Assembly (NCBI GenBank): GCA_905235755.1 | Contig: CAJONA010000150.1 | Coordinates: 1-10,532 of the forward strand | Length of the DNA: 10,532 bases | Origin: an uncultured Clostridia bacterium | GTDB taxonomy: Bacteria > Bacillota > Clostridia > Oscillospirales > CAG-272 | Direction: 5' to 3' | Part shown: positions 1-6,096 of the stretch, piece by piece | How the letters are laid out: each line of letters starts with the position of its first letter | Position numbering within the stretch: position 1 is the stretch's first letter | Made by a program: the position numbers and the translations under genes | Notes under the pieces: generated by a model | The model's input: only the letters and a program-made list of their open reading frames with translations | What the model was told of the DNA's origin: nothing | Databases searched by the model: none

Positions 1-960
1 GGTTGAGCTGCTGGCGCTGGGGCGCGAGCTAACGCTTGGCCTGCTGGCCGTGGTGCCCGTGCGATCTTGTGTACCCACAGTGGGTCGTGTGCTGCTGCTG
101 GGTCTGGCCGAGGCATTGGTGGAACTGGTTCTTCCTGAGAGGGAGTTGCTCATGCTGCCAGTGGTGGGGCGTGAGGCTGTGGTCGTTCCGCTCATCGAGC
201 CGTTGGTGCGGCCGTTGCCGACGTTGGCACCGTTTCGACCTCCGTTAGGCATGTTGTAACTCATCGATCCGCCATTGCCATTGCGTCTGACGCTGGCCAC
301 ATAGTTGCCGAAGCTGCCGTTGTAACTGCCGTGGTGATGCCAGTCGTGGTAGTGGTGATTATGGTGGTGATGCCAGTAGCTGTTGTGCCAGCCATAGGAC
401 CAGTAAGGGCTCCAACCCCAGTAGGAATAGTAGTAGGGATAGCCCCAATAGTAGTTCCAACTCCAGTAGCTGCTCCAATAGGGACGGTAGCCCCAATTCC
501 AGCCCACATAGACGCTGGGGTAGTAGTCCCAATAGAACGGGTCGTAGTTGTTCACATAGATGTAGGTGTCGCCACCGCCGGTGTAGTAGTCGTCATAATA
601 GCTGCGCGACGACGAAGCTTGGCTTCCGAAACGCTTGATGCGGGCTGCATAGTCGGCATCATAGTAGGTTTCGGTGGTGGTGTAAACAACACCGTTGGTG
701 TCGGTCACCGTTTCGGTGGTTTGATAGACGGGGTCGGCATTGCTGACATAGTTCTTGCTGTCGGAATAGTAGGCTTGGTAGTCGTATTCCGAGTTGCTGC
801 TGACCTTAGGCGTAACGTATGAGCCGTTGCCAGCCGTTGCGTAACGACCTTGGTTGCCGTAGGGCGAGTAGTAAACATCGTCGCGAGCCATTTGCTTGTT
901 CGATGAGCAGCTTGCGATGGCAAACAGGGCGACAATCGGTAAAATCTTGAACGTTTTCAT
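1..960 (-). CDS. Tyr/Trp/His-rich lipoprotein, Bacteroidales-like, C-terminus cut by window edge
   Basis: Reading the minus strand from the ATG at 960 gives 320 codons with no stop, so the gene is open at the left edge. The N-terminus is a lipoprotein signal: MKTFKILPIVALFAIASC, with a lipobox ending at Cys18, so it is probably anchored in a membrane after export. The mature part is low in complexity. Residues about 120-210 are dominated by Tyr, Trp, Gly and Ser with His clusters such as HHHHNHHYH. Residues about 220-320 are Ser/Thr/Gly/Asn/Arg-rich and look disordered. I recognise no catalytic domain. It lies 88 bases downstream of the DUF2807 lipoprotein gene on the same strand, so the two may be co-transcribed. 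Similar Tyr/Trp-rich lipoproteins occur in Bacteroidales (from general knowledge); the function is unknown. Confidence is high that it is a real gene and low for any role. Confidence 0.8.
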   Translation of the reverse strand, partial: MKTFKILPIVALFAIASCSSNKQMARDDVYYSPYGNQGRYATAGNGSYVTPKVSSNSEYDYQAYYSDSKNYVSNADPVYQTTETVTDTNGVVYTTTETYYDADYAARIKRFGSQASSSRSYYDDYYTGGGDTYIYVNNYDPFYWDYYPSVYVGWNWGYRPYWSSYWSWNYYWGYPYYYSYWGWSPYWSYGWHNSYWHHHHNHHYHDWHHHGSYNGSFGNYVASVRRNGNGGSMSYNMPNGGRNGANVGNGRTNGSMSGTTTASRPTTGSMSNSLSGRTSSTNASARPSSSTRPTVGTQDRTGTTASRPSVSSRPSASSST

Positions 961-1048
961 GGTATTAAGGTGTTTGTTGGTTCGTTAAATAGGGTTTGTT
1001 TCGCTTGAAATCATACAAATTTTGTACCAAACTGAAGTGTTTTTTCAT

Positions 1049-1843
1049 TTATTCTTGCATAGGGATTAATTTTCCTCCGCCTGTTACCGCTTCCTGAATG
1101 ATTTCTGGTTCGCCTTTGTAGTAAACATTGCCGACACTATAGAGCCAGACGGTGAGTTTTGACCTGGCCCAAACATAGGCATCATTGGGTGAGTGCGACT
1201 GAACCCTGACGAAGTTGGAGTTGAGCTCTTCGGCGTGGACTACACCATAGCTTCGCATGATGATTTCCGCATAGGCCGACTTGCCTCTCAAGGTCACTTT
1301 GGAAGTGCCGTTGCCGAAGTTGTTTTTCACCACGCTGCAATGCAAGGTCAGGTCAATGTCGCCGCAGCCTTCGTTGATGTTGAGGTAGAAGATGGGGACA
1401 TAGGCTTCGTTGACAATGGTGTCGTCGTTTTCGACGACGGTGTCGAGTTGCAGCTCATAGACGCCCCTGATCGTGTCGATGCTTTTCAATTCGCCAATGG
1501 AGGCATAGTTCACCTCGCGCAAACTGTCGTAATACACGGTGAGGTCGATGCGGTAGTCGAAGCTGCGGAGCCAGTTGAAGTTGTTCTCGTTTTTGATGAA
1601 CAAGGTGTCGCCAACCACTTCGGTGGTCACTTTGTCGATGAGGTTCTTTGGGCAGGTAAGCTCGAGTCGTGGATGGCTGCTTTGCTCCAGCTTGACATTC
1701 ACGTTGTTGTACATGCTAATATTATGGAAAGGCTGGTCCACGCTACGTTGTTCGGTAACGGGCTCGCCATTCGTGAACTTGCTGCATGAGGCCAAAGTCA
1801 GGCTAACGAGGATAGACAGGGCTGCGATGAGGTTTCTTTTCAT
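1049..1843 (-). CDS. DUF2807 / head GIN domain lipoprotein (Bacteroidales-like)
   Basis: This is a 264-residue protein starting with a lipoprotein signal peptide: a hydrophobic run, then LTLASC with Cys20 as the likely lipidated residue. The rest resembles the DUF2807 'putative auto-transporter adhesin, head GIN domain' family, which is common in Bacteroidota. Visible features are the N-terminal pattern FHNISMYNNVNVKLEQ, followed by LxLTCPKNLIDKVTTEV and GDTLFIKNEN. After that come regularly alternating beta-strand-like segments expected of a beta-solenoid. The protein would sit on the outside of the cell envelope; its molecular role is not known. The ATG at 1843 is the natural start because the signal peptide follows it directly. 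Codon use (GGC, ACC, AAG, TAC rich) matches the lipoprotein gene downstream and differs from the genes to the right, so this gene belongs to the Bacteroidales part of the contig. Confidence 0.8.
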   Translation of the reverse strand: MKRNLIAALSILVSLTLASCSKFTNGEPVTEQRSVDQPFHNISMYNNVNVKLEQSSHPRLELTCPKNLIDKVTTEVVGDTLFIKNENNFNWLRSFDYRIDLTVYYDSLREVNYASIGELKSIDTIRGVYELQLDTVVENDDTIVNEAYVPIFYLNINEGCGDIDLTLHCSVVKNNFGNGTSKVTLRGKSAYAEIIMRSYGVVHAEELNSNFVRVQSHSPNDAYVWARSKLTVWLYSVGNVYYKGEPEIIQEAVTGGGKLIPMQE

Positions 1844-2174
1844 GGCGTGGCAGGTAGTATTTGTGCTTTATGTGGTATCCTATGCCGAAGCTGATGAAGT
1901 CGGCCTTGATGTCGTATGTGGTGAACGAAAGCGTGGCAAACACGGCGTGTATTGCCGATCTTGCCAAAAGCGACGGGATCATCTTTAAATCGAGTATAAA
2001 GTCGCACAGTGCGAGAAGCGCCGCAAAAAGCACGGCTATCCCGAAATAGTCTGGCGAGAACGTGCGCGAAGCGCCGCCGAGCGCGTTCAGCAACAGCACG
2101 GTCAAGGTGAAATATACGCCGAGATGCCCGATGTACGAGCGGATAACTCTCATAATTTTCTCAAAAATCTTCAT
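1803..2174 (-). CDS. Small membrane protein, N-terminal part real, C-terminal tail crosses a suspected contig junction
   Basis: The 123-codon frame starts with an ATG 3 bases after the hydrolase stop codon. It has a ribosome binding site GGAGGT (2185-2190) lying inside the end of that gene, so the two are translationally linked. Residues 1-84 look like a normal Clostridia membrane protein with three hydrophobic segments at about 14-33, 43-63 and 65-84. The layout recalls DUF3021-type four-helix proteins, but a fourth helix is missing. From about residue 85 the character changes to YDIKADFISFGIGYHIK, which looks like the last strands of a Bacteroidota outer-membrane barrel. Codon choice changes there too. 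The frame then overlaps the start of the DUF2807 gene by 41 bases. I infer that this is a chimera: a truncated Clostridial gene joined in frame to the end of a Bacteroidales gene, with the join near 1,905-1,930. Confidence 0.5.
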   Translation of the reverse strand: MKIFEKIMRVIRSYIGHLGVYFTLTVLLLNALGGASRTFSPDYFGIAVLFAALLALCDFILDLKMIPSLLARSAIHAVFATLSFTTYDIKADFISFGIGYHIKHKYYLPRHEKKPHRSPVYPR

Positions 2175-2177
2175 TTT

Positions 2178-3143
2178 TCAGCTAACCTCCACGTCTTTGA
2201 ACGCCTCCAAAAATTCCGTTACTTCTTTTTGACAGCGTTCCGTTTGAATAAGATAGCTCTGCGCGTGCGCGGCGCCCGGAACGGAAACAAATTTCGTATA
2301 ACAATTTTTTGCGGCGGCGATGTTTTTCTCGCTCATATAATGCGGTACGAAATCGTCGGCCTCGCCGTGAACGAAAAGCACGGGCAGCTTGTTGTCTTTC
2401 AGCGCGTCCTCGGCGGAGTAGTTGCAGTCATATTTTGCGAACGCCTTGATAAGCAGGCACACAAACGTCATGATCGGCTCTTTCGGAAGGTGAAAATTCG
2501 CTTTGAGGACGCATCCGAATATCTCGCGCGGAGAAGTGAAGCCGCTGTCGGCGAGGACGCCGCGCACCTCTTTGGGAAGATCCAGTCCCGTCGCCATAAG
2601 CACCGTCGACGCGCCCATCGAAACGCCTTGCAGGAAGATAGGTTCGCCCGGAAAACGCTCTGCGACAAGCTCCGCCCATTTGGCGCAGTCATATCTTTCG
2701 AGCACGCCCATGCCTATGTATTTGCCCTCGCTTTTTTGCGTGGCGCGCTGGTCGATCATGAGCAGGCGATAGCCTTTGTTGTAGACAAATTCGGCGTAGC
2801 TTGAAAAATCGTTGTAGCCCGACGAGCGGTAGCCGTGGCACATCACGATAGAGCCTATCGGATTCGACGGGCAGATGAGCCGCGCGTGAAGTTTCAGCCC
2901 GTCGAAGCTCGTTATATATATGTCCTCCGCTTCGGCGTCGCGTATCCACGTCGCGCCCTTGATGATAGATTCAAAACATTCTTTTGGAAGCCAATCGGAA
3001 TTTTCCACATATTCTCTGTCGTAGTAAAATCCGCCGTGCCTGTCGTTGCGCGCAATGCCGTAGATCATAAAAATAAACAGCATGGCAATGAATAAAACGA
3101 CGACGACCGCGACAATCATAATAATAAGAAGAACAGTATCCAC
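2178..3143 (-). CDS. Membrane-anchored alpha/beta hydrolase (serine hydrolase fold)
   Basis: The 321-residue protein has one strongly hydrophobic N-terminal segment (residues about 3-29), probably a membrane anchor. An alpha/beta hydrolase domain follows at about 75-315. The oxyanion region is MCHGYRSSG (101-109). The nucleophile elbow is GVSMG with Ser175. The acid is probably Asp263 in HGEADDFVP, and the base is His293 in GAAHAQS, so a complete Ser-Asp-His triad is visible. The arrangement resembles the Bacillota family of BAAT/YqkD-like hydrolases of uncertain substrate, so the reaction is best given only as ester, thioester or peptide-like hydrolysis. The start codon is GTG at 3143, supported by AAGGAG about 8 bases upstream and by a TTGAAA-TATAAT promoter. 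The following membrane-protein gene begins 3 bases after its stop. Confidence 0.85.
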   Translation of the reverse strand: MDTVLLIIMIVAVVVVLFIAMLFIFMIYGIARNDRHGGFYYDREYVENSDWLPKECFESIIKGATWIRDAEAEDIYITSFDGLKLHARLICPSNPIGSIVMCHGYRSSGYNDFSSYAEFVYNKGYRLLMIDQRATQKSEGKYIGMGVLERYDCAKWAELVAERFPGEPIFLQGVSMGASTVLMATGLDLPKEVRGVLADSGFTSPREIFGCVLKANFHLPKEPIMTFVCLLIKAFAKYDCNYSAEDALKDNKLPVLFVHGEADDFVPHYMSEKNIAAAKNCYTKFVSVPGAAHAQSYLIQTERCQKEVTEFLEAFKDVEVS

Positions 3144-3177
3144 TTGTATCGCTCCTTGCGTGCCATATGATGATAAT

Positions 3178-3205
3178 ATTATACCACAAATGTCGGATTT
3201 TTCAA
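3178..3205 (-). promoter_or_regulatory. Sigma-A promoter for the hydrolase operon
   Basis: On the minus strand there is a -35 TTGAAA (3205-3200), a 16-base spacer and a consensus -10 TATAAT (3183-3178). It lies about 35 bases upstream of the GTG start of the hydrolase. Confidence 0.65.
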
Positions 3206-3254
3206 CGGTTTTTGGATATTATAAAGTTTTTTGACACAAAAAAGCAAAAAAATA

Positions 3255-3283
3255 TTGACAAAAAAATAAAGTTGTGATATTAT
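3255..3283 (+). promoter_or_regulatory. Sigma-A promoter for tRNA-Lys
   Basis: A perfect -35 TTGACA (3255-3260), a 17-base A-rich spacer and TATTAT (3278-3283) lie 20 bases before the mature 5' end of the tRNA. This is the usual position for a tRNA promoter. Confidence 0.8.
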
Positions 3284-3302
3284 AGTTAAGCAAATTTTCT
3301 TT

Positions 3303-3378
3303 GCCCCATTAGCTCAGTAGGTAGAGCACATGACTTTTAATCATGGTGTCCGGAGTTCGACTCTCCGATGGAGCACCA
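3303..3378 (+). tRNA. tRNA-Lys (anticodon TTT), used as integration site
   Basis: A complete 76-base cloverleaf can be drawn. The acceptor is GCCCCAT paired with ATGGAGC followed by an encoded CCA. The D stem is GCTC/GAGC. The anticodon stem is CATGA/TCATG with loop CTTTTAA, so the anticodon is TTT (Lys). The T stem is CGGAG/CTCCG with loop TTCGACT. One acceptor pair is a C3-A70 mismatch. The 3' part from 3333 onward is repeated exactly at 6097-6145, so this gene is the left attachment site of the element, and its 3' half was supplied by the element. Confidence 0.95.
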
Positions 3379-3381
3379 AAA
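3333..3381 (+). repeat. attL: 49-bp direct repeat within the tRNA-Lys 3' end
   Basis: This is identical base for base to 6097-6145. It begins at the last base of the 5' anticodon stem and runs through the CCA end plus three A residues. The flanks differ on both sides (G before in this copy, T before in the other; A after versus C after), so the identity block is exactly 49 bases. Recombination must have happened somewhere within it. Confidence 0.95.
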
Positions 3382-3383
3382 AA

Positions 3384-3416
3384 GCCGAGATATCTTCGAG
3401 ATATTTCGGCTTTTTT
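3384..3416 (+). terminator. Terminator of tRNA-Lys, shared with the convergent integrase gene
   Basis: A 12-pair hairpin (GCCGAGATATCT / AGATATTTCGGC, one G-T pair, 3-base loop, 3384-3410) is followed by TTTTTT. A run of A residues precedes it, so it can also stop integrase transcription on the minus strand. It lies just inside the left repeat, so the element itself supplies the terminator to the host tRNA. Confidence 0.85.
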
Positions 3417-3441
3417 ATTGTTCGGTTTTTACATCATTTTT

Positions 3442-4335
3442 TCACTTGCCAAAAATCATGGTGTCTGCTTTTTTCACGTCTAAAGGCGAAAAAGAGGCGA
3501 AATTTGCGACGACATATTGTGGAGAAATATGAAGATATTTTTTTACCATTTCAAGCGATGTATGCCCTAAAATCGTTTGCAAAGTGTATATATTGCCGCC
3601 GTTGCCGAGATACATCGTCGCAAACGTATGACGGAGCAAGTGAGCGTGAAGCCGAGGAATTCCAGTTTTTATTTTGAGCTTGCGGAAAATGTCTTTCATC
3701 GTATTCCGCGAAAGCTCTTTTCCGTCGCTCTGCGTGAACATAAGTTTTGTGTTGGGACGGATACGCTCGAATTTTTCGAGTTTTTCCTTTGTGAATTCGC
3801 TTATGGGAACGTTCCTTTGCTTGTTTCCTTTGCCGTTCACTATCGCATATCCTGCGTCTACGTGGACGTGCGCTTTTTGCATTGTGATAACTTCGTTAAG
3901 TCTTAAACCGCTGCCGAGCATGAAAGAGATCATACAAAGGTTTCGCAATCCCTCAAAGGTGTTTTCGTCAAAGCAAGAAAGCAAGTTTTGAATTTCATCT
4001 TCGGTGAGAATATCCTGCACTTTGAATTGTGCCTTTGGCAGTTTCAATTTTTCGGGGATATTCTTTTCTATGTATTCGTTGTCGTATAGCCATTTGAGAT
4101 ATGCTCGCAAAGCTCTGACGTATGATTGAACCGTTACGGTGCTTTTTGTGGGGTCTTCTTGCAGATGAACGACATATCTTTTGCAAGTGATAAGCGTTAT
4201 TTCGTTTGTATCTATATCGCCCACAAAGTCGTAAAAAAAGCGGAGAGCGCGTTCATAATATTCGGTTGTGAGTTTTGAATTGCCTCGTAGTTTTTGGTCG
4301 AGGAAGAATTCTTCAAGAGCGTCTTTTCTGTTCAT
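3442..4335 (-). CDS. int: Tyrosine recombinase / integrase (XerC/D-like fold)
   Basis: From the ATG at 4335 the protein has 297 residues, the usual length for Xer-type and small-element integrases. An N-terminal SAM-like core-binding domain (about 5-95) precedes the catalytic domain (about 105-285). All catalytic residues are visible: Arg145 in GSGLRLNE, Lys169 in NGKGNKQR, His232 and Arg235 in HAHLLRHTF, His258 in LGHTS, and the nucleophile Tyr267 in KKYLHIS. It should catalyse integration and excision at the 49-base repeats that flank the element. The frame can be extended to a TTG at 4341, but a GAGG at 4343-4346 is 7 bases from the ATG and only 1 base from the TTG, so I prefer the ATG. 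It starts 2 bases after the rep stop codon, so int and rep are co-expressed. The name int is generic. Confidence 0.93.
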   Translation of the reverse strand: MNRKDALEEFFLDQKLRGNSKLTTEYYERALRFFYDFVGDIDTNEITLITCKRYVVHLQEDPTKSTVTVQSYVRALRAYLKWLYDNEYIEKNIPEKLKLPKAQFKVQDILTEDEIQNLLSCFDENTFEGLRNLCMISFMLGSGLRLNEVITMQKAHVHVDAGYAIVNGKGNKQRNVPISEFTKEKLEKFERIRPNTKLMFTQSDGKELSRNTMKDIFRKLKIKTGIPRLHAHLLRHTFATMYLGNGGNIYTLQTILGHTSLEMVKKYLHISPQYVVANFASFSPLDVKKADTMIFGK

Positions 4336-4337
4336 AT

Positions 4338-5114
4338 TCAAACCTCGAAGTATTGAAGAGCTTTGGCAACATCTTTAAACCATTTCACCGATACATAATC
4401 ATTTTCATATGTAGGATTTTCGATTATTTTAAGCACTGCGCCTTGATGTATTATCTCGGACGATTTCAAGCCCTTTGAGGCATAAAAAGCGTGCGCATTG
4501 AGTTCTTTCACGGAAGATATCAAATCTTTTGTTATATACTTTGATATATACGCAGAGGCGGCATCTTTGCTTTGAATAAGTTCTATGTCCGCATATCCGA
4601 ATTTATCGGCGTACTTTTCCCAAGTGAAAACGCGCTTTCCGTTTTTCAGCTTGTCAATGATTTTCTTCGGGAGACGTTCCGACAAAGTGAATTCGTGAAG
4701 TTTTTCTATCGGGAGACCGTGAATAAATCCGTGCATATGCCAACACCCGTCCTTGTGTCTTTCGGGTATCAGCAGATATTTTATGTCATAACCTTTCTTT
4801 CGCTCGTCTCTTATCAACTGCGAAAGGTCGCTTATGAATTTGCCGAGGTTTTTTCTGTCATATTTATTCGGGTTGAGTGTGAGCGTAACAAACAAATCCC
4901 AGTCGTTGCATTTGCCAAGCTCGATTATGCGCGACTTTGTTCGACTGATATTGTTTTCGAGCTTTTCGTCGTTTCCCGCATTTCCTTTCGGAGTATAGAA
5001 TTTTGGCTCGGAATTCTTTATAAATCTATAGCGCATGCACGATAATTTGTAATCGTCTGCGTTGAACATTCGCAGTGTTCCATAATTGCAAACATAAATT
5101 TTTTCGTAATTCAT
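4338..5114 (-). CDS. rep: HUH endonuclease replication initiator (rolling-circle Rep-like)
   Basis: The 258-residue protein shows the three motifs of rolling-circle Rep proteins in order. Motif 1 is LFVTLTLNP at about 74-82. Motif 2 is the metal-binding HUH in CWHMHGFIHG, with His126 and His128. Motif 3 is AYISKYITK, with Tyr189 as the likely nicking tyrosine and Lys192. One catalytic tyrosine plus HUH is typical of plasmid and ssDNA-phage Rep proteins, which nick the origin and stay covalently attached to the 5' end. The ATG at 5114 has a strong AAAGGAG 7 bases upstream. It is the first gene of the rep-int operon and is read from a consensus promoter at 5328-5356 through a leader of about 207 bases. 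Its presence suggests that the excised circle replicates. The symbol is generic. Confidence 0.88.
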   Translation of the reverse strand: MNYEKIYVCNYGTLRMFNADDYKLSCMRYRFIKNSEPKFYTPKGNAGNDEKLENNISRTKSRIIELGKCNDWDLFVTLTLNPNKYDRKNLGKFISDLSQLIRDERKKGYDIKYLLIPERHKDGCWHMHGFIHGLPIEKLHEFTLSERLPKKIIDKLKNGKRVFTWEKYADKFGYADIELIQSKDAASAYISKYITKDLISSVKELNAHAFYASKGLKSSEIIHQGAVLKIIENPTYENDYVSVKWFKDVAKALQYFEV

Positions 5115-5138
5115 TCTCTACTCCTTTCCCGATTTATG

Positions 5139-5240
5139 ATACTTAGTCAAGTATATATATCAGCTTCGCCGTTTCTTCCCGCCGAGCTTTGCGGGGAGAG
5201 CTTCGCACTCTCTCCCCGCGCCCCTCTCGGCAAATTTGCC
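5139..5240. other. Hairpin-rich rep leader, candidate single- or double-strand origin
   Basis: This non-coding stretch upstream of rep holds three inverted repeats. A small hairpin ATACTT/AAGTAT lies at 5139-5154. A large GC-rich one has an inner 10-pair stem GCGGGGAGAG/CTCTCCCCGC (5191-5200 with 5210-5219) and an outer stem GCCGAG/CTCGGC (5181-5186 with 5226-5231). A 12-base palindrome GGCAAATTTGCC sits at 5229-5240. No T-run follows the large hairpin on either strand, so it is not an ordinary terminator. Rolling-circle origins commonly have such folded structures beside rep. Assigning origin function here is an inference, and a leader control structure is the alternative. Confidence 0.4.
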
Positions 5241-5248
5241 GCACGTGC

Positions 5249-5277
5249 TTGACAGAAACGCGCGAAAGTGATATACT
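5249..5277 (+). promoter_or_regulatory. Sigma-A promoter for the element's xre gene
   Basis: There is a perfect -35 TTGACA (5249-5254), a 17-base spacer and TATACT (5272-5277). The expected start near 5284 falls at the first base of operator A, about 104 bases before the xre ATG. Confidence 0.8.
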
Positions 5278-5282
5278 TATTT

Positions 5283-5348
5283 ATGACACATATGCCGTAA
5301 AAAGAATATGACACATCTGTCATATAAATTATATGACACATATGTCAT
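5283..5348. promoter_or_regulatory. Three 16-bp operator repeats spaced exactly 25 bp
   Basis: The copies are ATGACACATATGCCGT (5283-5298), ATGACACATCTGTCAT (5308-5323) and ATGACACATATGTCAT (5333-5348). Their starts are 25 bases apart each time. Copies B and C have palindromic half-sites ATGACA/TGTCAT; copy A is degenerate on its right arm. A covers the start point of the xre promoter, B covers the start point of the rep-int promoter, and C lies between -35 and -10 of the rep-int promoter. The element's XRE protein is the likely ligand. The alternative is a set of Rep-binding iterons. Confidence 0.75.
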
Positions 5349-5356
5349 TTTGTCAA
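5328..5356 (-). promoter_or_regulatory. Consensus sigma-A promoter for the rep-int operon
   Basis: On the minus strand there is a perfect -35 TTGACA (5356-5351), exactly 17 bases of spacer and a perfect -10 TATAAT (5333-5328). Transcription should start near 5321. It faces the xre promoter, so the two transcripts would overlap by roughly 38 bases. Confidence 0.85.
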
Positions 5357-5387
5357 GATGTTTTTTGAAATTTTTTAGGAGAATTTT

Positions 5388-5882
5388 ATGCAGAACATTC
5401 CAAACCTCATTATTATTCAAACAATGACAAACGATGAACAGTATGCACGGTTCAGAACAATCGAGGTTTCCAAAGGTCGTGAGTATGCTCTTAAATTATT
5501 ACCTGCAAACGGAGGAGATGAGTATATATACGAATCGACAAACGCAAAAATAAAAAAGCTTCGTACCGATAACGAGCTTACACAAAAAGAGCTTGCTGAT
5601 GTTTTAAAACTCTCTCAAAGAGAATATTGGAGATATGAAAAAGAGGGATATTCGGTAAACATATTTAAACTTGCACAAATTGCAGTGTTTTATAATGTTT
5701 CAATTGATTGGTTATCGGGTTTTCATCCAGAGCCAAAGGCTTTTTATGCGGACATTGAAAAAACAAGAGTAAACGGATATTCGCTTTCGGAAATGAAAGA
5801 AGCGAAAAGCAAAGGCGAAAAATATAAGCCAAAGCTCACCGAAGAAGATGAATATACGCAGAAAAAGCTCGAATGGCGGTAA
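5388..5882 (+). CDS. XRE-family (Cro/CI-type) transcriptional regulator of the element
   Basis: The 164-residue protein has a helix-turn-helix domain of the HTH_3 type at about 53-111. The core reads LTQKELADVLKLSQREYWRYE at 64-84, followed by LAQIAVFYNVSIDWLSGF, the typical end of this fold. Residues 1-50 are an extra N-terminal arm. Residues 112-164 are a charged tail with no peptidase motif, so it is not a LexA/CI-like self-cleaving repressor. The ATG at 5388 is chosen because AGGAG lies 6 bases upstream; a second ATG at 5424 lacks such a site. It is transcribed away from rep-int. It probably binds the three 16-base operators, repressing rep-int and itself, which would keep the element quiet in the chromosome. 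The binding is inferred from position only. Confidence 0.85.
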   Translation: MQNIPNLIIIQTMTNDEQYARFRTIEVSKGREYALKLLPANGGDEYIYESTNAKIKKLRTDNELTQKELADVLKLSQREYWRYEKEGYSVNIFKLAQIAVFYNVSIDWLSGFHPEPKAFYADIEKTRVNGYSLSEMKEAKSKGEKYKPKLTEEDEYTQKKLEWR

Positions 5883-6096
5883 GTGCGTAGCCGTATTTTT
5901 CTGCAATCCGAGAGATTTTCGGTCGCCGCAAGCATCAACTGAACGAGCGACGCCACCAAAGCCCGCAAGGGGCATTGCTGACGTCGACCGCCGTCTCGGC
6001 GGTAATGAGAGCGACGGCGTTTCACGACGCCACGGCTTTTGAAGGAAATGCTTTTGATAGTGCGTGACGGATTTTCTGCGCTGACGGAAGTTTTTT
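5883..6096. other. Non-coding right end of the element
   Basis: About 214 bases lie between xre and the right repeat with no credible gene: the short frames have no ribosome binding site and no family features. A perfect 7-pair hairpin ACCGCCG/CGGCGGT (5987-6003) and a weaker one GGCGT/ACGCC (6016-6031) are present. Neither has a good T-run, although TTTT follows shortly at 6037. It may hold the xre terminator or integrase arm sites; I cannot tell which. Confidence 0.4.

Noticed and set aside
331..822. Plus-strand frame of 163 codons, Val/Ile/Gly-rich
   Set aside because: It is the antisense reading of the Tyr/Trp/His-rich lipoprotein gene, has no ribosome binding site, and its composition simply mirrors TAC/TGG/CAC codons on the other strand.
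961..1048. Bacteroidota-type promoter (TTTG / TAnnTTTG) before the left lipoprotein gene
   Set aside because: TTTG-like words are present, but no pair with the right spacing matches the consensus well enough to call.
1193..1789. Plus-strand frame of 198 codons opposite the DUF2807 gene
   Set aside because: It is an antisense shadow: no family features or ribosome binding site, while the minus-strand frame has a clear lipoprotein signal and domain.
2124..2804. Plus-strand frame of 226 codons opposite the hydrolase
   Set aside because: It is an antisense shadow of a gene with a complete catalytic triad; it is Arg/His/Ala-rich with no recognisable domain.
4339..4341. TTG as integrase start
   Set aside because: The only Shine-Dalgarno-like sequence (GAGG, 4343-4346) is 1 base from this TTG but 7 bases from the ATG at 4335, so the ATG is preferred.
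5283..5348. Possible CRISPR array (three regularly spaced repeats)
   Set aside because: The repeats are only 16 bases with 9-base gaps, lie on top of two promoters, and there are no cas genes. Operators or iterons fit better.
5848..6042. Plus-strand frame of 64 codons after xre
   Set aside because: It overlaps the end of xre in another frame, lacks a ribosome binding site and shows no domain.
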